Assembly (NCBI GenBank): GCA_017438845.1
Contig: JAFRUO010000009.1
Location: 1-64,000, forward strand
From: Clostridia bacterium
Lineage (GTDB): Bacteria; Bacillota; Clostridia; Oscillospirales; Acutalibacteraceae
DNA length: 64,000 nucleotides
Direction of reading: 5' to 3'
A model generated the notes under the pieces. The model searched no databases. It had not been told where the DNA came from and saw only the letters and a list, made by a program, of their open reading frames with translations. This document shows positions 8,882 through 15,992 of this stretch, one piece after another (position 1 is the stretch's first letter; each line of letters starts with the position of its first letter). A program made the translations under genes and the position numbers.

Positions 8882-9454
8882 TTAGTTGAGAAAATCTTCA
8901 TCTTCGTCAGTAGCAAAGTCGGACTCAGCGCTTGCCTTGCCGCCGAGAGGCTCACCGTCGCGGATCTTCTGCAGGTTGTTGAGCCCGCAGGCGATTCCCT
9001 TGTTGCCGGAAGAGTTGAAAGCATAAAACGTGATGCTGGCTCTGCCGTACACGCCACTGTACACTTCGGAGCGGGTGAGAATCGGATTCAGATCTGCGTC
9101 CACGATGCCGGGAGCAGAGGTTGCATTGGCGTTGACGAAGTAGGCGTTCTTGTAGGCTTCGTCATCCGGACGTTCTGCATCGCCGTCGCGCAGAGGAGTC
9201 TTCAAAACAGAGAGCGCCGGTACGGACTTGCCGTTGCCTTTGAGCTTTGCTTCGCCTTCCTTGTAGGCAGCCTCGATAGCAGCCTGAATCTTGGCGATGG
9301 TCTTGGTGTCGGACTTCGGGATGATGAGGCTCACGCTGTACTTGGGAGTGCCGCCGTTGATGGACTTCGGCTCCCAGACGTTTGCGTAGCTCCAGCGTGT
9401 GTCGACACCGGTGATAACCTTCATGGGATTACTGATTTTTACATTCTTACTCAT
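8882..9454 (-). CDS. DUF2815 family phage protein, ssDNA-binding-like
   Basis: A 190-residue protein from the ATG preceded by GGAGGAAAACGACA; a longer frame starting 24 bases upstream lacks a ribosome site. It has the DUF2815 pattern: VITGVDTRWSYANVWEPKS at the start, a SVSLIIPKSDTKT strand, and GVYGRASITFYAFNSSGNKG near 140, ending in an acidic tail (FATDEDEDFLN). The OB-like layout with an acidic tail resembles phage single-stranded DNA-binding proteins such as T7 gp2.5, so a role in replication or recombination is likely. It overlaps the end of the DUF2800 gene by eight bases. Confidence 0.85.
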   Translation of the reverse strand: MSKNVKISNPMKVITGVDTRWSYANVWEPKSINGGTPKYSVSLIIPKSDTKTIAKIQAAIEAAYKEGEAKLKGNGKSVPALSVLKTPLRDGDAERPDDEAYKNAYFVNANATSAPGIVDADLNPILTRSEVYSGVYGRASITFYAFNSSGNKGIACGLNNLQKIRDGEPLGGKASAESDFATDEDEDFLN

Positions 9455-10586
9455 TGTCGTTTTCCTCCATAAAATCATTTTTTGCTGTATTCATGGCCGG
9501 GCGCTTGTCGCTATCCGGCACAAGTGTGGGTTTGCCCTGCGGTTTTTCGATGTAAGCCGTCAGGAGTTCATCAAAGCGGGACTTGCCGAGGAGCTTCTGC
9601 ATGGCGGTGATGCCGAGTAGCTTTTTCTCATACGGGTCAAAGCCTGCTTTCTCGACCGCGTCAATGACGGCGGCCTCATTGCTATATCTGCGGTTGCTGC
9701 GGCCTTCGACGATCTTGAAACCTGTCCATTCCTTACCGGAGAGAGCCTGCTGCAGAGCGTATTCCTTAATATCGGAAGCCCAGCTAACCAGTTCATCTAC
9801 CTTGCTGAGAATGACCTCGATCTCGGTATCCGTAAGCAGTGGTGGGAGCTTGAAATCATGCTGCGCGAGCTTCAGATTTGCCTCGGCTCTGGCGCGGCAC
9901 TCGTTCTTAGCCTTGCAGAAGCCGCACCATTCACCGCACAGGAAGTTCCCGTCACCGGCAAAAGCCAGATCTGCGGTGGGCTTTAAGACTTCATCCGCCC
10001 AGCGGTACAAGTCGTCCTTGCCGATTTCGTAGGTGCTGACGTTCTGACGTCTCGGCTGGTAGATGGTCATGGAAACCGTTTCGATGTCGTAAATGTCATC
10101 GAAAAGCTCCAAAGCGCCGAGGGCGTAACACTGCATCTGCGGATTCTCCTCTGCTGAGACCAAGACGCCTAAGCCGTGCTTGTAGTCGATTACCCGGAGT
10201 GTACCGTCCGCAATGATGATGCAGTCGGCAGTTCCGAAGCCTTGTTCTACCCAGCGGGAGAAGTCCACACGCTGCTCGATAAGAACTACCGGGTCGGTGC
10301 AGGTTTCCTTGGCGGCTTCGACCTGCTCCAGCACATATTCGGCATAGCCGGAGGTAGCATCCTCCATCTCCTCGGAATACCACTTGAGGCTGTCGGTTAG
10401 ATCGTCGGCAGGCATACCGAGTGCGGTCTTGAGTTTGTACTCGCCAAGCGCATGAGCGTCGGTGCCTTCTGCAGCGTAGTCTGATACTTTGTCCTCGTAG
10501 GTTTCGCAGAGCCTCGCCGATGGCGGGCAGTGCAGCCACCTGTCGGAGCTGGATGCGGACAGGATTGCGTGTGCTTTAGCTGCCAT
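9447..10586 (-). CDS. DUF2800 family Cas4/RecB-like nuclease
   Basis: A 379-residue protein. The N-terminus (AHAILSASSSDRWLHCPPSA) matches the DUF2800 opening. The nuclease core has GTADCIIIADGTLRVIDYKHG with the D and DxK residues of PD-(D/E)XK enzymes. A four-cysteine group CGEWCGFCKAKNEC near 225-240 resembles the Fe-S cluster of Cas4/AddB-type nucleases. In phages this protein is paired with DUF2815 (a probable ssDNA-binding protein), like an exonuclease/annealing pair for recombination. The neighbour relation is seen directly; the biochemical role is inferred. Confidence 0.85.
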   Translation of the reverse strand: MAAKAHAILSASSSDRWLHCPPSARLCETYEDKVSDYAAEGTDAHALGEYKLKTALGMPADDLTDSLKWYSEEMEDATSGYAEYVLEQVEAAKETCTDPVVLIEQRVDFSRWVEQGFGTADCIIIADGTLRVIDYKHGLGVLVSAEENPQMQCYALGALELFDDIYDIETVSMTIYQPRRQNVSTYEIGKDDLYRWADEVLKPTADLAFAGDGNFLCGEWCGFCKAKNECRARAEANLKLAQHDFKLPPLLTDTEIEVILSKVDELVSWASDIKEYALQQALSGKEWTGFKIVEGRSNRRYSNEAAVIDAVEKAGFDPYEKKLLGITAMQKLLGKSRFDELLTAYIEKPQGKPTLVPDSDKRPAMNTAKNDFMEENDNE

Positions 10587-10899
10587 TGCCGATCACCTCC
10601 GCGTCCTTCATCAGGGCTTCGTAGTTTCCCGGATCAATCTCCGAGAGCTTTGCAGCACCGTACTTTTTAAGCAGGGCGCGTACTTCTGCGGTATGACCGG
10701 AACGGGACTTCTCGGCAAGGACGGCTCTTACGTCCTCCAGCTTGGGTTCTTCCTTCTTATCAGCACTTTTTGATTTTTGCTGCTTAGAATCGTCTTCACC
10801 GGAAAAATGCTGGTAGAGCCAGTCGGCTGCGGCATTAATAGAAGCAGCAGCGGTGCGGAGCTCTTCGATGGTCTGTGCCATTTCTGCCATCTTTGACAT
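10576..10899 (-). CDS. Phage accessory protein upstream of DUF2800, unknown function
   Basis: A 107-residue protein starting MSKMAEMAQTIEELRTAAAS; this ATG has an AGGAGGAAAAGAAA site, whereas the in-frame codon 36 bases upstream does not. The N-terminal helix is followed by a lysine-rich linker (DSKQQKSKSADKKEEPK) and a C-terminal helical SAP-like region (DVRAVLAEKSRSGHTAEVRALLKKYGAAKLSEI). Proteins of this shape regularly precede DUF2800. It probably belongs to the same recombination module; no activity can be assigned. Confidence 0.7.
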   Translation of the reverse strand: MSKMAEMAQTIEELRTAAASINAAADWLYQHFSGEDDSKQQKSKSADKKEEPKLEDVRAVLAEKSRSGHTAEVRALLKKYGAAKLSEIDPGNYEALMKDAEVIGNGS

Positions 10900-11041
10900 T
10901 TTCTTTTCCTCCTTCCTCGGATTGGCTTGCGGCAAGTACCCGGAGGTTCCTTGCCAGTCTGGCGGATACGTGGCTGATGGAATTCAGGAGCTTGATCTCC
11001 TCGTTCACGTTGCCGCCTGTGTCTGCATAACTGCGAATCAT
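10835..11041 (-). CDS. Small overlapping phage protein, unknown
   Basis: A 68-residue frame whose last third overlaps the next gene in another frame. Its first 40 residues (NEEIKLLNSISHVSARLARNLRVLAASQ) form a good amphipathic helix, and a GAGGTG site lies before the ATG. Short proteins with a similar helix appear at this point in related prophages. Because of the overlap and lack of a domain it could also be a spurious frame. Confidence 0.45.
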   Translation of the reverse strand: MIRSYADTGGNVNEEIKLLNSISHVSARLARNLRVLAASQSEEGGKENVKDGRNGTDHRRAPHRCCFY

Positions 11042-11065
11042 CTGTTGTTCACCTCGCTTTCTGAA

Positions 11066-11130
11066 GGCTGTGTTCTCTTGCCTTCACCTTCCACTGGAGA
11101 TGAACTACCGATTTGAGCGGAGGATTTTAT
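11066..11130 (-). ncRNA. Structured intergenic element, copy 2 (candidate cis-acting RNA)
   Basis: The minus strand repeats TCCGCTCAAATC and GTTCATCTCCAGTGGAA from copy 1 near 6.6 kb, here just downstream of the sigma-like gene and upstream of the small-protein/DUF2800/DUF2815 block. A stem forms between TTCATC and GGTGAA around TCCAGTGGAA. The 13-mer GAGATGAACTACC read on the plus strand (11097-11109) is also present in inverted orientation at 11825-11837 on the other side of the sigma-like gene. Confidence 0.45.
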
Positions 11131-11186
11131 AAAAAAATTCCGACCATCATCCGAAATAGGGACAGTGGCCGGAAAGGGTGTGATGA

Positions 11187-11711
11187 TTACTTGTTTTCAA
11201 TCTTATGAAGCTCTGTGTAGTAGCGCTTCATCTGGTCGGCAAAGGTGCGCTGCGGGCGACCGAGTGCTTCCGCGATTTTACGATCTGAAATCTTCGGATT
11301 GTCGAGGCGCATCTGGATAATGCGGTCTGCGTCCGGGTCAAGTTCACGGAAACGGGCAATGAGGTGCTTCAGAAGATCACGGTCAGCGTAGATATCTTCA
11401 ATAGAAGGTTTGTCATCCGGGATGTAATCGCCGAGGGTACCGTTGCCGTCCGGGAGCGGTTCGTCGAGAGAGACAGTATCGGGAGCGTGATATTCGCACA
11501 GATCGCATTGTCCGTCGCATTTCCAAAGATAATACTTCGGGCACATGCAGCGTCCATGATACTGCTCGCGTTTTTGTGTTGCCCAGATATCTGGGTAGAG
11601 GGCGCGATACTGCTCCTCTGTGATAGGGGTGAGTGTGACCTTGAAGGGATTCTCCGGGTCACGAAGTGGAAAGTAACGCTTGTTGTCATTGTTTTTCTTA
11701 GAATTTTTCAT
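11187..11711 (-). CDS. Phage sigma-70 region 4-like regulator
   Basis: A 174-residue protein from MKNSKKNNDNKRYFPLRD, which has an AAAGGAACC site; the longer frame upstream runs through the hairpin region and lacks one. It has an N-terminal part with a cysteine cluster (CMCPKYYLWKCDGQCDLCEYH, about 53-73) and a C-terminal sigma region 4-like helix-turn-helix (DADRIIQMRLDNPKISDRKI then AEALGRPQRTFADQMKRYY). It probably controls phage transcription. Combination of a zinc-binding-looking Cys cluster with an HTH is notable. No regions 2 or 3 are present, so it is not a full sigma factor. Confidence 0.72.
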   Translation of the reverse strand: MKNSKKNNDNKRYFPLRDPENPFKVTLTPITEEQYRALYPDIWATQKREQYHGRCMCPKYYLWKCDGQCDLCEYHAPDTVSLDEPLPDGNGTLGDYIPDDKPSIEDIYADRDLLKHLIARFRELDPDADRIIQMRLDNPKISDRKIAEALGRPQRTFADQMKRYYTELHKIENK

Positions 11712-11773
11712 TTTCGGTTCCTTTCTGAGCGAAAGGAGCCGAGAGAACGCAAAGCCGAAGTCATAAGAAACAC

Positions 11774-11824
11774 AAATGGCCGGATAACTCTGAAACATTG
11801 TGTTTCAAAGTCATCCGGCCATTT
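11774..11824. repeat. Long hairpin upstream of the sigma-like gene
   Basis: AAATGGCCGGAT (11774-11785) pairs with ATCCGGCCATTT (11813-11824). Inside, ACTC and GAGT-like bases and TGAAACA/TGTTTCA (11791-11797, 11801-11807) continue the stem to a three-base loop, so about 24 pairs form with few mismatches. On the minus strand it lies in the leader of the sigma-like gene and is followed by TGTGTTTCTT, so it may act as a terminator for the zinc-ribbon gene or as a leader structure. Confidence 0.6.
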
Positions 11825-11885
11825 GGTAGTTCATCTCGACTCCGTTGCTCGGTATGCTTTGCGTATTAAGTTTTCGATTCAGTTG

Positions 11886-12080
11886 TTACATTCCTGCCTG
11901 CATTGCGTAAGCAGCAATACGGTTGTGGGAGGATTCCTTTACTGCTGACTCATCGCAAAGGATTTTTACGATGTGATTGCAGTTAGGACACTTGAGCTCG
12001 ATGTACAGCTTTTCCTTCGGAATATCTGATACATCGCAAGCTCTCTTTCCACAAACGGGACATTTGAGCGGCTTGTTCAT
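11886..12080 (-). CDS. Small zinc-ribbon phage protein
   Basis: A 64-residue protein from MNKPLKCPVCGKRACD, preceded by AAGGAGGAAGGC; codons further upstream lack a ribosome site and cross the operator. Two cysteine pairs (CPVC and CPNC, about 30 residues apart) make a zinc ribbon similar in outline to the Com-type proteins of phages. It is the first gene of the leftward early block after the repressor pair. Function unknown; DNA or RNA binding is plausible. Confidence 0.7.
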   Translation of the reverse strand: MNKPLKCPVCGKRACDVSDIPKEKLYIELKCPNCNHIVKILCDESAVKESSHNRIAAYAMQAGM

Positions 12081-12105
12081 GCCTTCCTCCTTTCTTGTAG
12101 TATAT

Positions 12106-12118
12106 AAGCATGTTCGCT
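12106..12118 (-). promoter_or_regulatory. Candidate repressor operator, copy 2
   Basis: AAGCATGTTCGCT followed by TTACTACAC a few bases on closely matches AAGCGTGTTCGCTT...TACTACAC at 13337-13360 near the XRE repressor start. It sits just upstream of the zinc-ribbon gene, the first gene of the leftward early operon, beside a TATACT box on the minus strand. Two copies at the repressor and early promoters is what an ImmR-like repressor would need. Confidence 0.5.
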
Positions 12119-12137
12119 GATTTACTACACCTATGGT

Positions 12138-12174
12138 AAAAAATATGGGAATGCACCTGTGAGAGCACATTCCC
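12138..12174 (-). terminator. Rho-independent terminator after the ImmA/IrrE gene
   Basis: Read on the minus strand, GGGAATGTGC pairs with GTGCATTCCC (7 Watson-Crick pairs then wobble pairs) around an 8-base loop and is followed by ATATTTTTT. It lies four bases past the ImmA stop codon and ends the repressor operon before the early promoter. Confidence 0.8.
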
Positions 12175-12177
12175 GTG

Positions 12178-12927
12178 CTAACAAAAATATTCGTCGAGAG
12201 ATAGTTCCTCTCTGGATACCAGTTTTAATTCCTGAAGCCGGTATTTCATGGGTGTGTAGTTGACACTGAATTTCTCGGCCAGTTCAGAAATTACCTGATC
12301 GACATCGTAGGTTTTCGGAAGTGGTGCAGGCGGTGATGAACGTAAGCCCATTGTCTTAAGAAATTCAGCTGTGGCTGCCTCCCGTGGCATCAGGAATGCA
12401 GCAGCGCAGTAATTGGCTTGGTATTCAATGACCTCGATAGCGGACATGTTTGACCTGTCTCCGGTCTCTGCGCGGAAGGCTTTCTTCTGGCAGAAGTGCT
12501 GGTAATTTGCTGACCGATTCATAAAGCAGCGTGTATGAAGCTTCTGATGGAAGCATTCATGAATGCAGCTGAAGTTCTCGATTCCGCGATTGTCGCCCTC
12601 GTTGATACTCCGATCAATGATGATAGTTCCCTTTTCGACAGGAGTCTTTTTGGGAAACATCCCATTGAATACGATGTTGTCTGGCGGAGTCTCGTCGGCT
12701 TCATTGATGGGAATCCAAGCATAGTAGTAGCCGCTGTTGTAGGCTGTCATTCCAAGAATCGACTGATCCGGTGACAAGTAAAACCAGTCTGGCGTGCAGT
12801 GGATAAAATCCACCACGTCATATACATCAATTTTCTTAGGCCGGATAAGGCGTTCTTTGTCAAAAGACTCGTTCAGGCTGTCCGCCTCATTTTCGAGCTG
12901 GGTTTTGCTGTAATCATAGTACCGCAA
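12178..12927 (-). CDS. ImmA/IrrE-family metallopeptidase (anti-repressor protease)
   Basis: A roughly 249-residue protein. I place the start at the TTG at 12927, which has GGAGG ten bases upstream and directly follows the repressor stop; the longer frame runs inside the repressor gene. The zinc metallopeptidase motif HECFH (HExxH) is near residue 120, with a distal EYQANYCAAAFLMPR helix providing the third ligand region. ImmA-type proteases cleave the adjacent XRE repressor on a DNA damage or quorum signal and induce the element. The repressor-protease pair is co-directional and nearly fused, as in ICEBs1 and many prophages. Confidence 0.87.
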   Translation of the reverse strand: MRYYDYSKTQLENEADSLNESFDKERLIRPKKIDVYDVVDFIHCTPDWFYLSPDQSILGMTAYNSGYYYAWIPINEADETPPDNIVFNGMFPKKTPVEKGTIIIDRSINEGDNRGIENFSCIHECFHQKLHTRCFMNRSANYQHFCQKKAFRAETGDRSNMSAIEVIEYQANYCAAAFLMPREAATAEFLKTMGLRSSPPAPLPKTYDVDQVISELAEKFSVNYTPMKYRLQELKLVSREELSLDEYFC

Positions 12928-12928
12928 A

Positions 12929-13312
12929 TTACGTGTTGCCTCCGTTTTTTTCCTGATTTTCCAGCATGTCAATAATTTTCTGCCAATCATCCTCACCGGC
13001 ATTGATGTCACGCGCTTTACGAAGAGCAGTGCGGAGATTGCCGACACCCATCACATAGTCAGATAGATCAGGAGATACGCCGTTATCTCTTGAGAGGGCA
13101 GCGTAGTCGAATAGCGTATTTGTGTCATCTTCGTTGAGACCCAGCACCTCAGCGATTTTATAGATTTTGTCTTTGTCTGGCGGATACCTCCTTCCTTTTT
13201 CAATATCGCTCATGTAAGCAGGGACAATGCCCAGCTCCTCGGCAAGCTTTCGCAGGCTGATTTCTTTCTCCTGCCTTTTGGCTTTTACAAATTCTCCGAA
13301 TTTGTTTTCCAT
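12929..13312 (-). CDS. XRE-family repressor (ImmR/CI-like)
   Basis: A 127-residue protein with an N-terminal Cro/CI helix-turn-helix at about 6-60 (FVKAKRQEKEISLRKLAEEL and VPAYMSDIEKGRRYPP) and a C-terminal region for dimerisation or protease recognition. It is followed at once by the ImmA/IrrE protease, so it is most likely the lysogeny repressor that the protease inactivates. A sigma-A promoter (TTGACT-17-TATACT) and a palindromic candidate operator precede it, suggesting autoregulation. Confidence 0.88.
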   Translation of the reverse strand: MENKFGEFVKAKRQEKEISLRKLAEELGIVPAYMSDIEKGRRYPPDKDKIYKIAEVLGLNEDDTNTLFDYAALSRDNGVSPDLSDYVMGVGNLRTALRKARDINAGEDDWQKIIDMLENQEKNGGNT

Positions 13313-13336
13313 GACGATCCTCCTTTCGTGGCATGT

Positions 13337-13392
13337 AAGCGTGTTCGCTTAAATACTACACTAAGTATACACAGTTGCTTCAACGAAGTCAA
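13337..13392 (-). promoter_or_regulatory. Repressor promoter with candidate operator
   Basis: On the minus strand TTGACT (13392-13387), a 17-base spacer and TATACT (13369-13364) form a near-consensus sigma-A promoter for the repressor gene. Downstream of the -10, AAGCG-TGTT-CGCTT (13337-13350) is a palindrome that recurs in nearly the same form at 12106-12118, so it is a candidate operator. Confidence 0.72.
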
Positions 13393-13588
13393 GGGCTCAA
13401 ATGTAAATTTTCTTTAAACGGTGGCACATGCCCTTAGCAAAAAGCAGGCGAGGAAATCTACAGTAGTACAGTGAACATGGGCTATTTCCCAGACCTTCCG
13501 CGTTCGACCGTCTAAGAAGTGGAAGTATTTTTATTGCGGTACGCGAGATATTTAATGCGCAAATGCAAATTTTTAATCTGAAATCAGG
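13393..13588. other. Divergent intergenic region, no gene seen
   Basis: The stretch between the leftward repressor promoter and the rightward promoter of the restriction block holds no supported frame with a ribosome site. I see no strong hairpin or repeat in it. It marks the switch from minus-strand phage genes to the plus-strand defence block and may contain the boundary of the older prophage. Confidence 0.5.
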
Positions 13589-13617
13589 TTGAAATCTCTC
13601 GCCTGATGTGTTATAAT
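13589..13617 (+). promoter_or_regulatory. Sigma-A promoter of the restriction operon
   Basis: TTGAAA at 13589-13594, a 17-base spacer and a perfect TATAAT at 13612-13617. The start of transcription would fall about 40 bases before the small XRE gene, which has TTAGGAGGAG upstream of its ATG. Confidence 0.85.
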
Positions 13618-13667
13618 TTATAAGGCGTCTTTTGCCGATAGGACTCTAATGGTTAGGAGGAGAATAC

Positions 13668-13889
13668 ATGGCAGTCAGCTATAAGAAATTATGGAAATTA
13701 CTAATTGATAAAAATATGAAGAAAAAGGACTTAAGAGCTGCCAGCGGGATCAGCACAACAACACTTGCGAAACTTGGCAAGGATGAAAACGTCAGTACTG
13801 AAATCCTGTCGAAGATTTGTGCTGCCCTGAACTGTGATGTCGGAGACATCATGGAAATGGTGCCCGATGATTCGAAGGATGTGGAATAA
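13668..13889 (+). CDS. Small XRE-family regulator of the restriction operon
   Basis: A 73-residue single-domain Cro/CI-type helix-turn-helix protein (LWKLLIDKNMKKKDLRAASG and STTTLAKLGKDENVSTEILS). It is the first gene after a consensus promoter and abuts hsdM. Small regulators in this position, like C proteins of restriction systems, delay or balance expression of nuclease against methylase. The family (YozG/DUF739-like XRE) also occurs as general phage regulators, so the control role is inferred. Confidence 0.85.
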   Translation: MAVSYKKLWKLLIDKNMKKKDLRAASGISTTTLAKLGKDENVSTEILSKICAALNCDVGDIMEMVPDDSKDVE

Positions 13890-13931
13890 ATGAATGGCAA
13901 AGACAATAAACAGACAAGGAGTTTTTTAAAT

Positions 13932-15992
13932 ATGAATCAGTCAACGTATAACGCATTGAAATCCTTTATCTGGGGAATCGCTAACGATTGCCTTGTAGAT
14001 GTATATGATGTGGGCGACTATAGGAAGGTCATTCTTCCGATGCTGGTCATCCGCCGTTTTGATGCGGTCTTGGAGCTGAAGCACGATGAAGTGGTAGCGG
14101 CAAAGAAGAAATTCGAGAAGGACGGAGTCACTGTCGATATTGATCCCGCGCTCTGCGGAATAGCTGGACAGGCCTTTGTGAACAAGTCTGACTTCACGCT
14201 GCGTGACTTGAAGTCCAGAACGAATCAACAGCAGCTCCGGAAGGACTTCATCGACTACCTCGATGGATTTTCCAAAAATGTACAGGAGATCATTAATAAG
14301 TTTCATTTCCGGGATCAGATTCCGCGCCTTTCCGAGCAGGATAGACTTGGATTGCTTATCGAGAAATTTGTCGATCCGAGCATCAACCTCAGCAATAAGC
14401 CTGTTCTAAATGAGGACGGCTCTGAAAAATTGGAGGCACTTGATAATCATACAATGGGTACCCTGTTTGAAGAGGTTATCCGTATGTTCAATGAGCAGAC
14501 AAATGTGACAGACGCCGGACGCCATTTTACGCCGCGTGACATTATCGAGCTCATGGCCGACCTTGCCTTTATCCCGATTCAGGATAAGATTCAGAGCACC
14601 ACATATAGAATTTATGACGGAGCGTGTGGCACGGGAGGCATGCTCACTGTCGGCGAGTCCTGTATTCAGAATCTCGCTGAGCGTCGTGGCAAGAAGGTCT
14701 CCATCAATCTTTTCGGTCAGGAGAACTTTGACGAAACATATGCCATCGCCTGTGCGGATATGCTGCTTAAGGGCGAGGGCACGCAGGTCAATAATATCTT
14801 TTTCGGCTCCACCATCTCTAACGATGGCTTCCCGAAGGATGAGTTTGACTTCATGCTTTCAAATCCGCCCTTCGGTACCTCGTGGAAGGCAGAACTTAAG
14901 GCGTGGGGAGATATTAAGAAAGACGAGATTACCGATCCGCGTTTTATTATTGACTATGATGGTAACCCAGAGTATACCTTGCTGCCTGATATTGGTGATC
15001 CTCAGATGCTGTTCCTTGCAAACAACATTAGCAAGATGAAACAGAAGACCTCACTTGGAAGCCGAATTATAGAGGTACACAATAGCTCATCCCTCTTTAA
15101 TGGTAACGCAGGAAGCGGCGCGAGCAATCTACGCAGATACATTATTGAAAATGACCTGCTGGAAGCCATAGTAGCTCTCCCGGAGAAAATGTTCTATAAC
15201 ACGGATATTGGAACATTTCTATGGATAGTGACAAATAAGAAAGAAGAAAAGAGAAAGGGAAAGGTGCAGTTGATAGATGCAACGTCAATGAAATCCCCTC
15301 TTAAAAAGAATATAGGCGAAAAGAATAGTGAAATCACTCCGAATATTCGAAAGAGAATACTGAAAATATATCTCGACTTCGAGGAAGCCGATCCTAAGTA
15401 TAGCAAGGTTTTTGAAAATGAGGAATTTGGCTATTACGCTGTAGATGTACAGAGACCGCTAAGACTTAGAGTTGACTTATCCGATGATAATATTTCTGAA
15501 ATGAAAGATAAAGATGCAGAATTGGCCGGAGTGCTCATAGAGTATATTGATAAAGTAGGCATGAACTCGTGTGTTGATTTTAACGAGTTTATTGAGCGAA
15601 TCAGTGAAATTGCTGGTACCCAAAATATTAAACTGACTGCTAAAAGGAAGAGGCTCATCAGAGACGGCTTGACAAGCGTTGATGAGACAGCGGCACCTGT
15701 AAAAGATGCCAAGGGCAATCTGGAAGCGGATAAAAATCTTAAGGATACAGAACAGGTTCCGATGACATATCCCGGTGGGATCGATGGGTATTGGGGAAAT
15801 GAAGTTAGACCGTATGCACAAGATTCATGGATCGAGAGTGAAAATGCTTCAATTGGGTATGAATTGAGCTTTACAAAGTATTTTTATAAGCCAGTTGAGG
15901 TTAGGAGCGTTGATGAAATCATTTCGGATATCCAGTCAATAGAAAAGGACACCGATGGACTATTAGCTGCAATTACAGGGGGTATGAGGTAG
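13932..15992 (+). CDS. hsdM: Type I restriction-modification DNA methyltransferase subunit HsdM
   Basis: An N6-adenine methyltransferase of about 686 residues. The N-terminal helical HsdM domain (NQSTYNALKSFIWGIANDCL) leads into the SAM-binding motif YDGACGTGGML near residue 227 and the catalytic motif SNPPFGTSW near 310. I prefer the ATG at 13932 with AAGGAG upstream and the usual family opening; the ATG at 13890, directly after the regulator stop, would add 14 residues. HsdM together with HsdS methylates the recognition site and also forms part of the cutting complex with HsdR. Its stop overlaps the hsdS GTG start by one base. Confidence 0.95.
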   Translation: MNQSTYNALKSFIWGIANDCLVDVYDVGDYRKVILPMLVIRRFDAVLELKHDEVVAAKKKFEKDGVTVDIDPALCGIAGQAFVNKSDFTLRDLKSRTNQQQLRKDFIDYLDGFSKNVQEIINKFHFRDQIPRLSEQDRLGLLIEKFVDPSINLSNKPVLNEDGSEKLEALDNHTMGTLFEEVIRMFNEQTNVTDAGRHFTPRDIIELMADLAFIPIQDKIQSTTYRIYDGACGTGGMLTVGESCIQNLAERRGKKVSINLFGQENFDETYAIACADMLLKGEGTQVNNIFFGSTISNDGFPKDEFDFMLSNPPFGTSWKAELKAWGDIKKDEITDPRFIIDYDGNPEYTLLPDIGDPQMLFLANNISKMKQKTSLGSRIIEVHNSSSLFNGNAGSGASNLRRYIIENDLLEAIVALPEKMFYNTDIGTFLWIVTNKKEEKRKGKVQLIDATSMKSPLKKNIGEKNSEITPNIRKRILKIYLDFEEADPKYSKVFENEEFGYYAVDVQRPLRLRVDLSDDNISEMKDKDAELAGVLIEYIDKVGMNSCVDFNEFIERISEIAGTQNIKLTAKRKRLIRDGLTSVDETAAPVKDAKGNLEADKNLKDTEQVPMTYPGGIDGYWGNEVRPYAQDSWIESENASIGYELSFTKYFYKPVEVRSVDEIISDIQSIEKDTDGLLAAITGGMR

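Noticed and set aside
12106..13350. LexA (SOS) boxes at the palindromes
   Set aside because: The Gram-positive consensus CGAAC-N4-GTTCG is not met; only one half-site resembles it. An XRE operator fits better.
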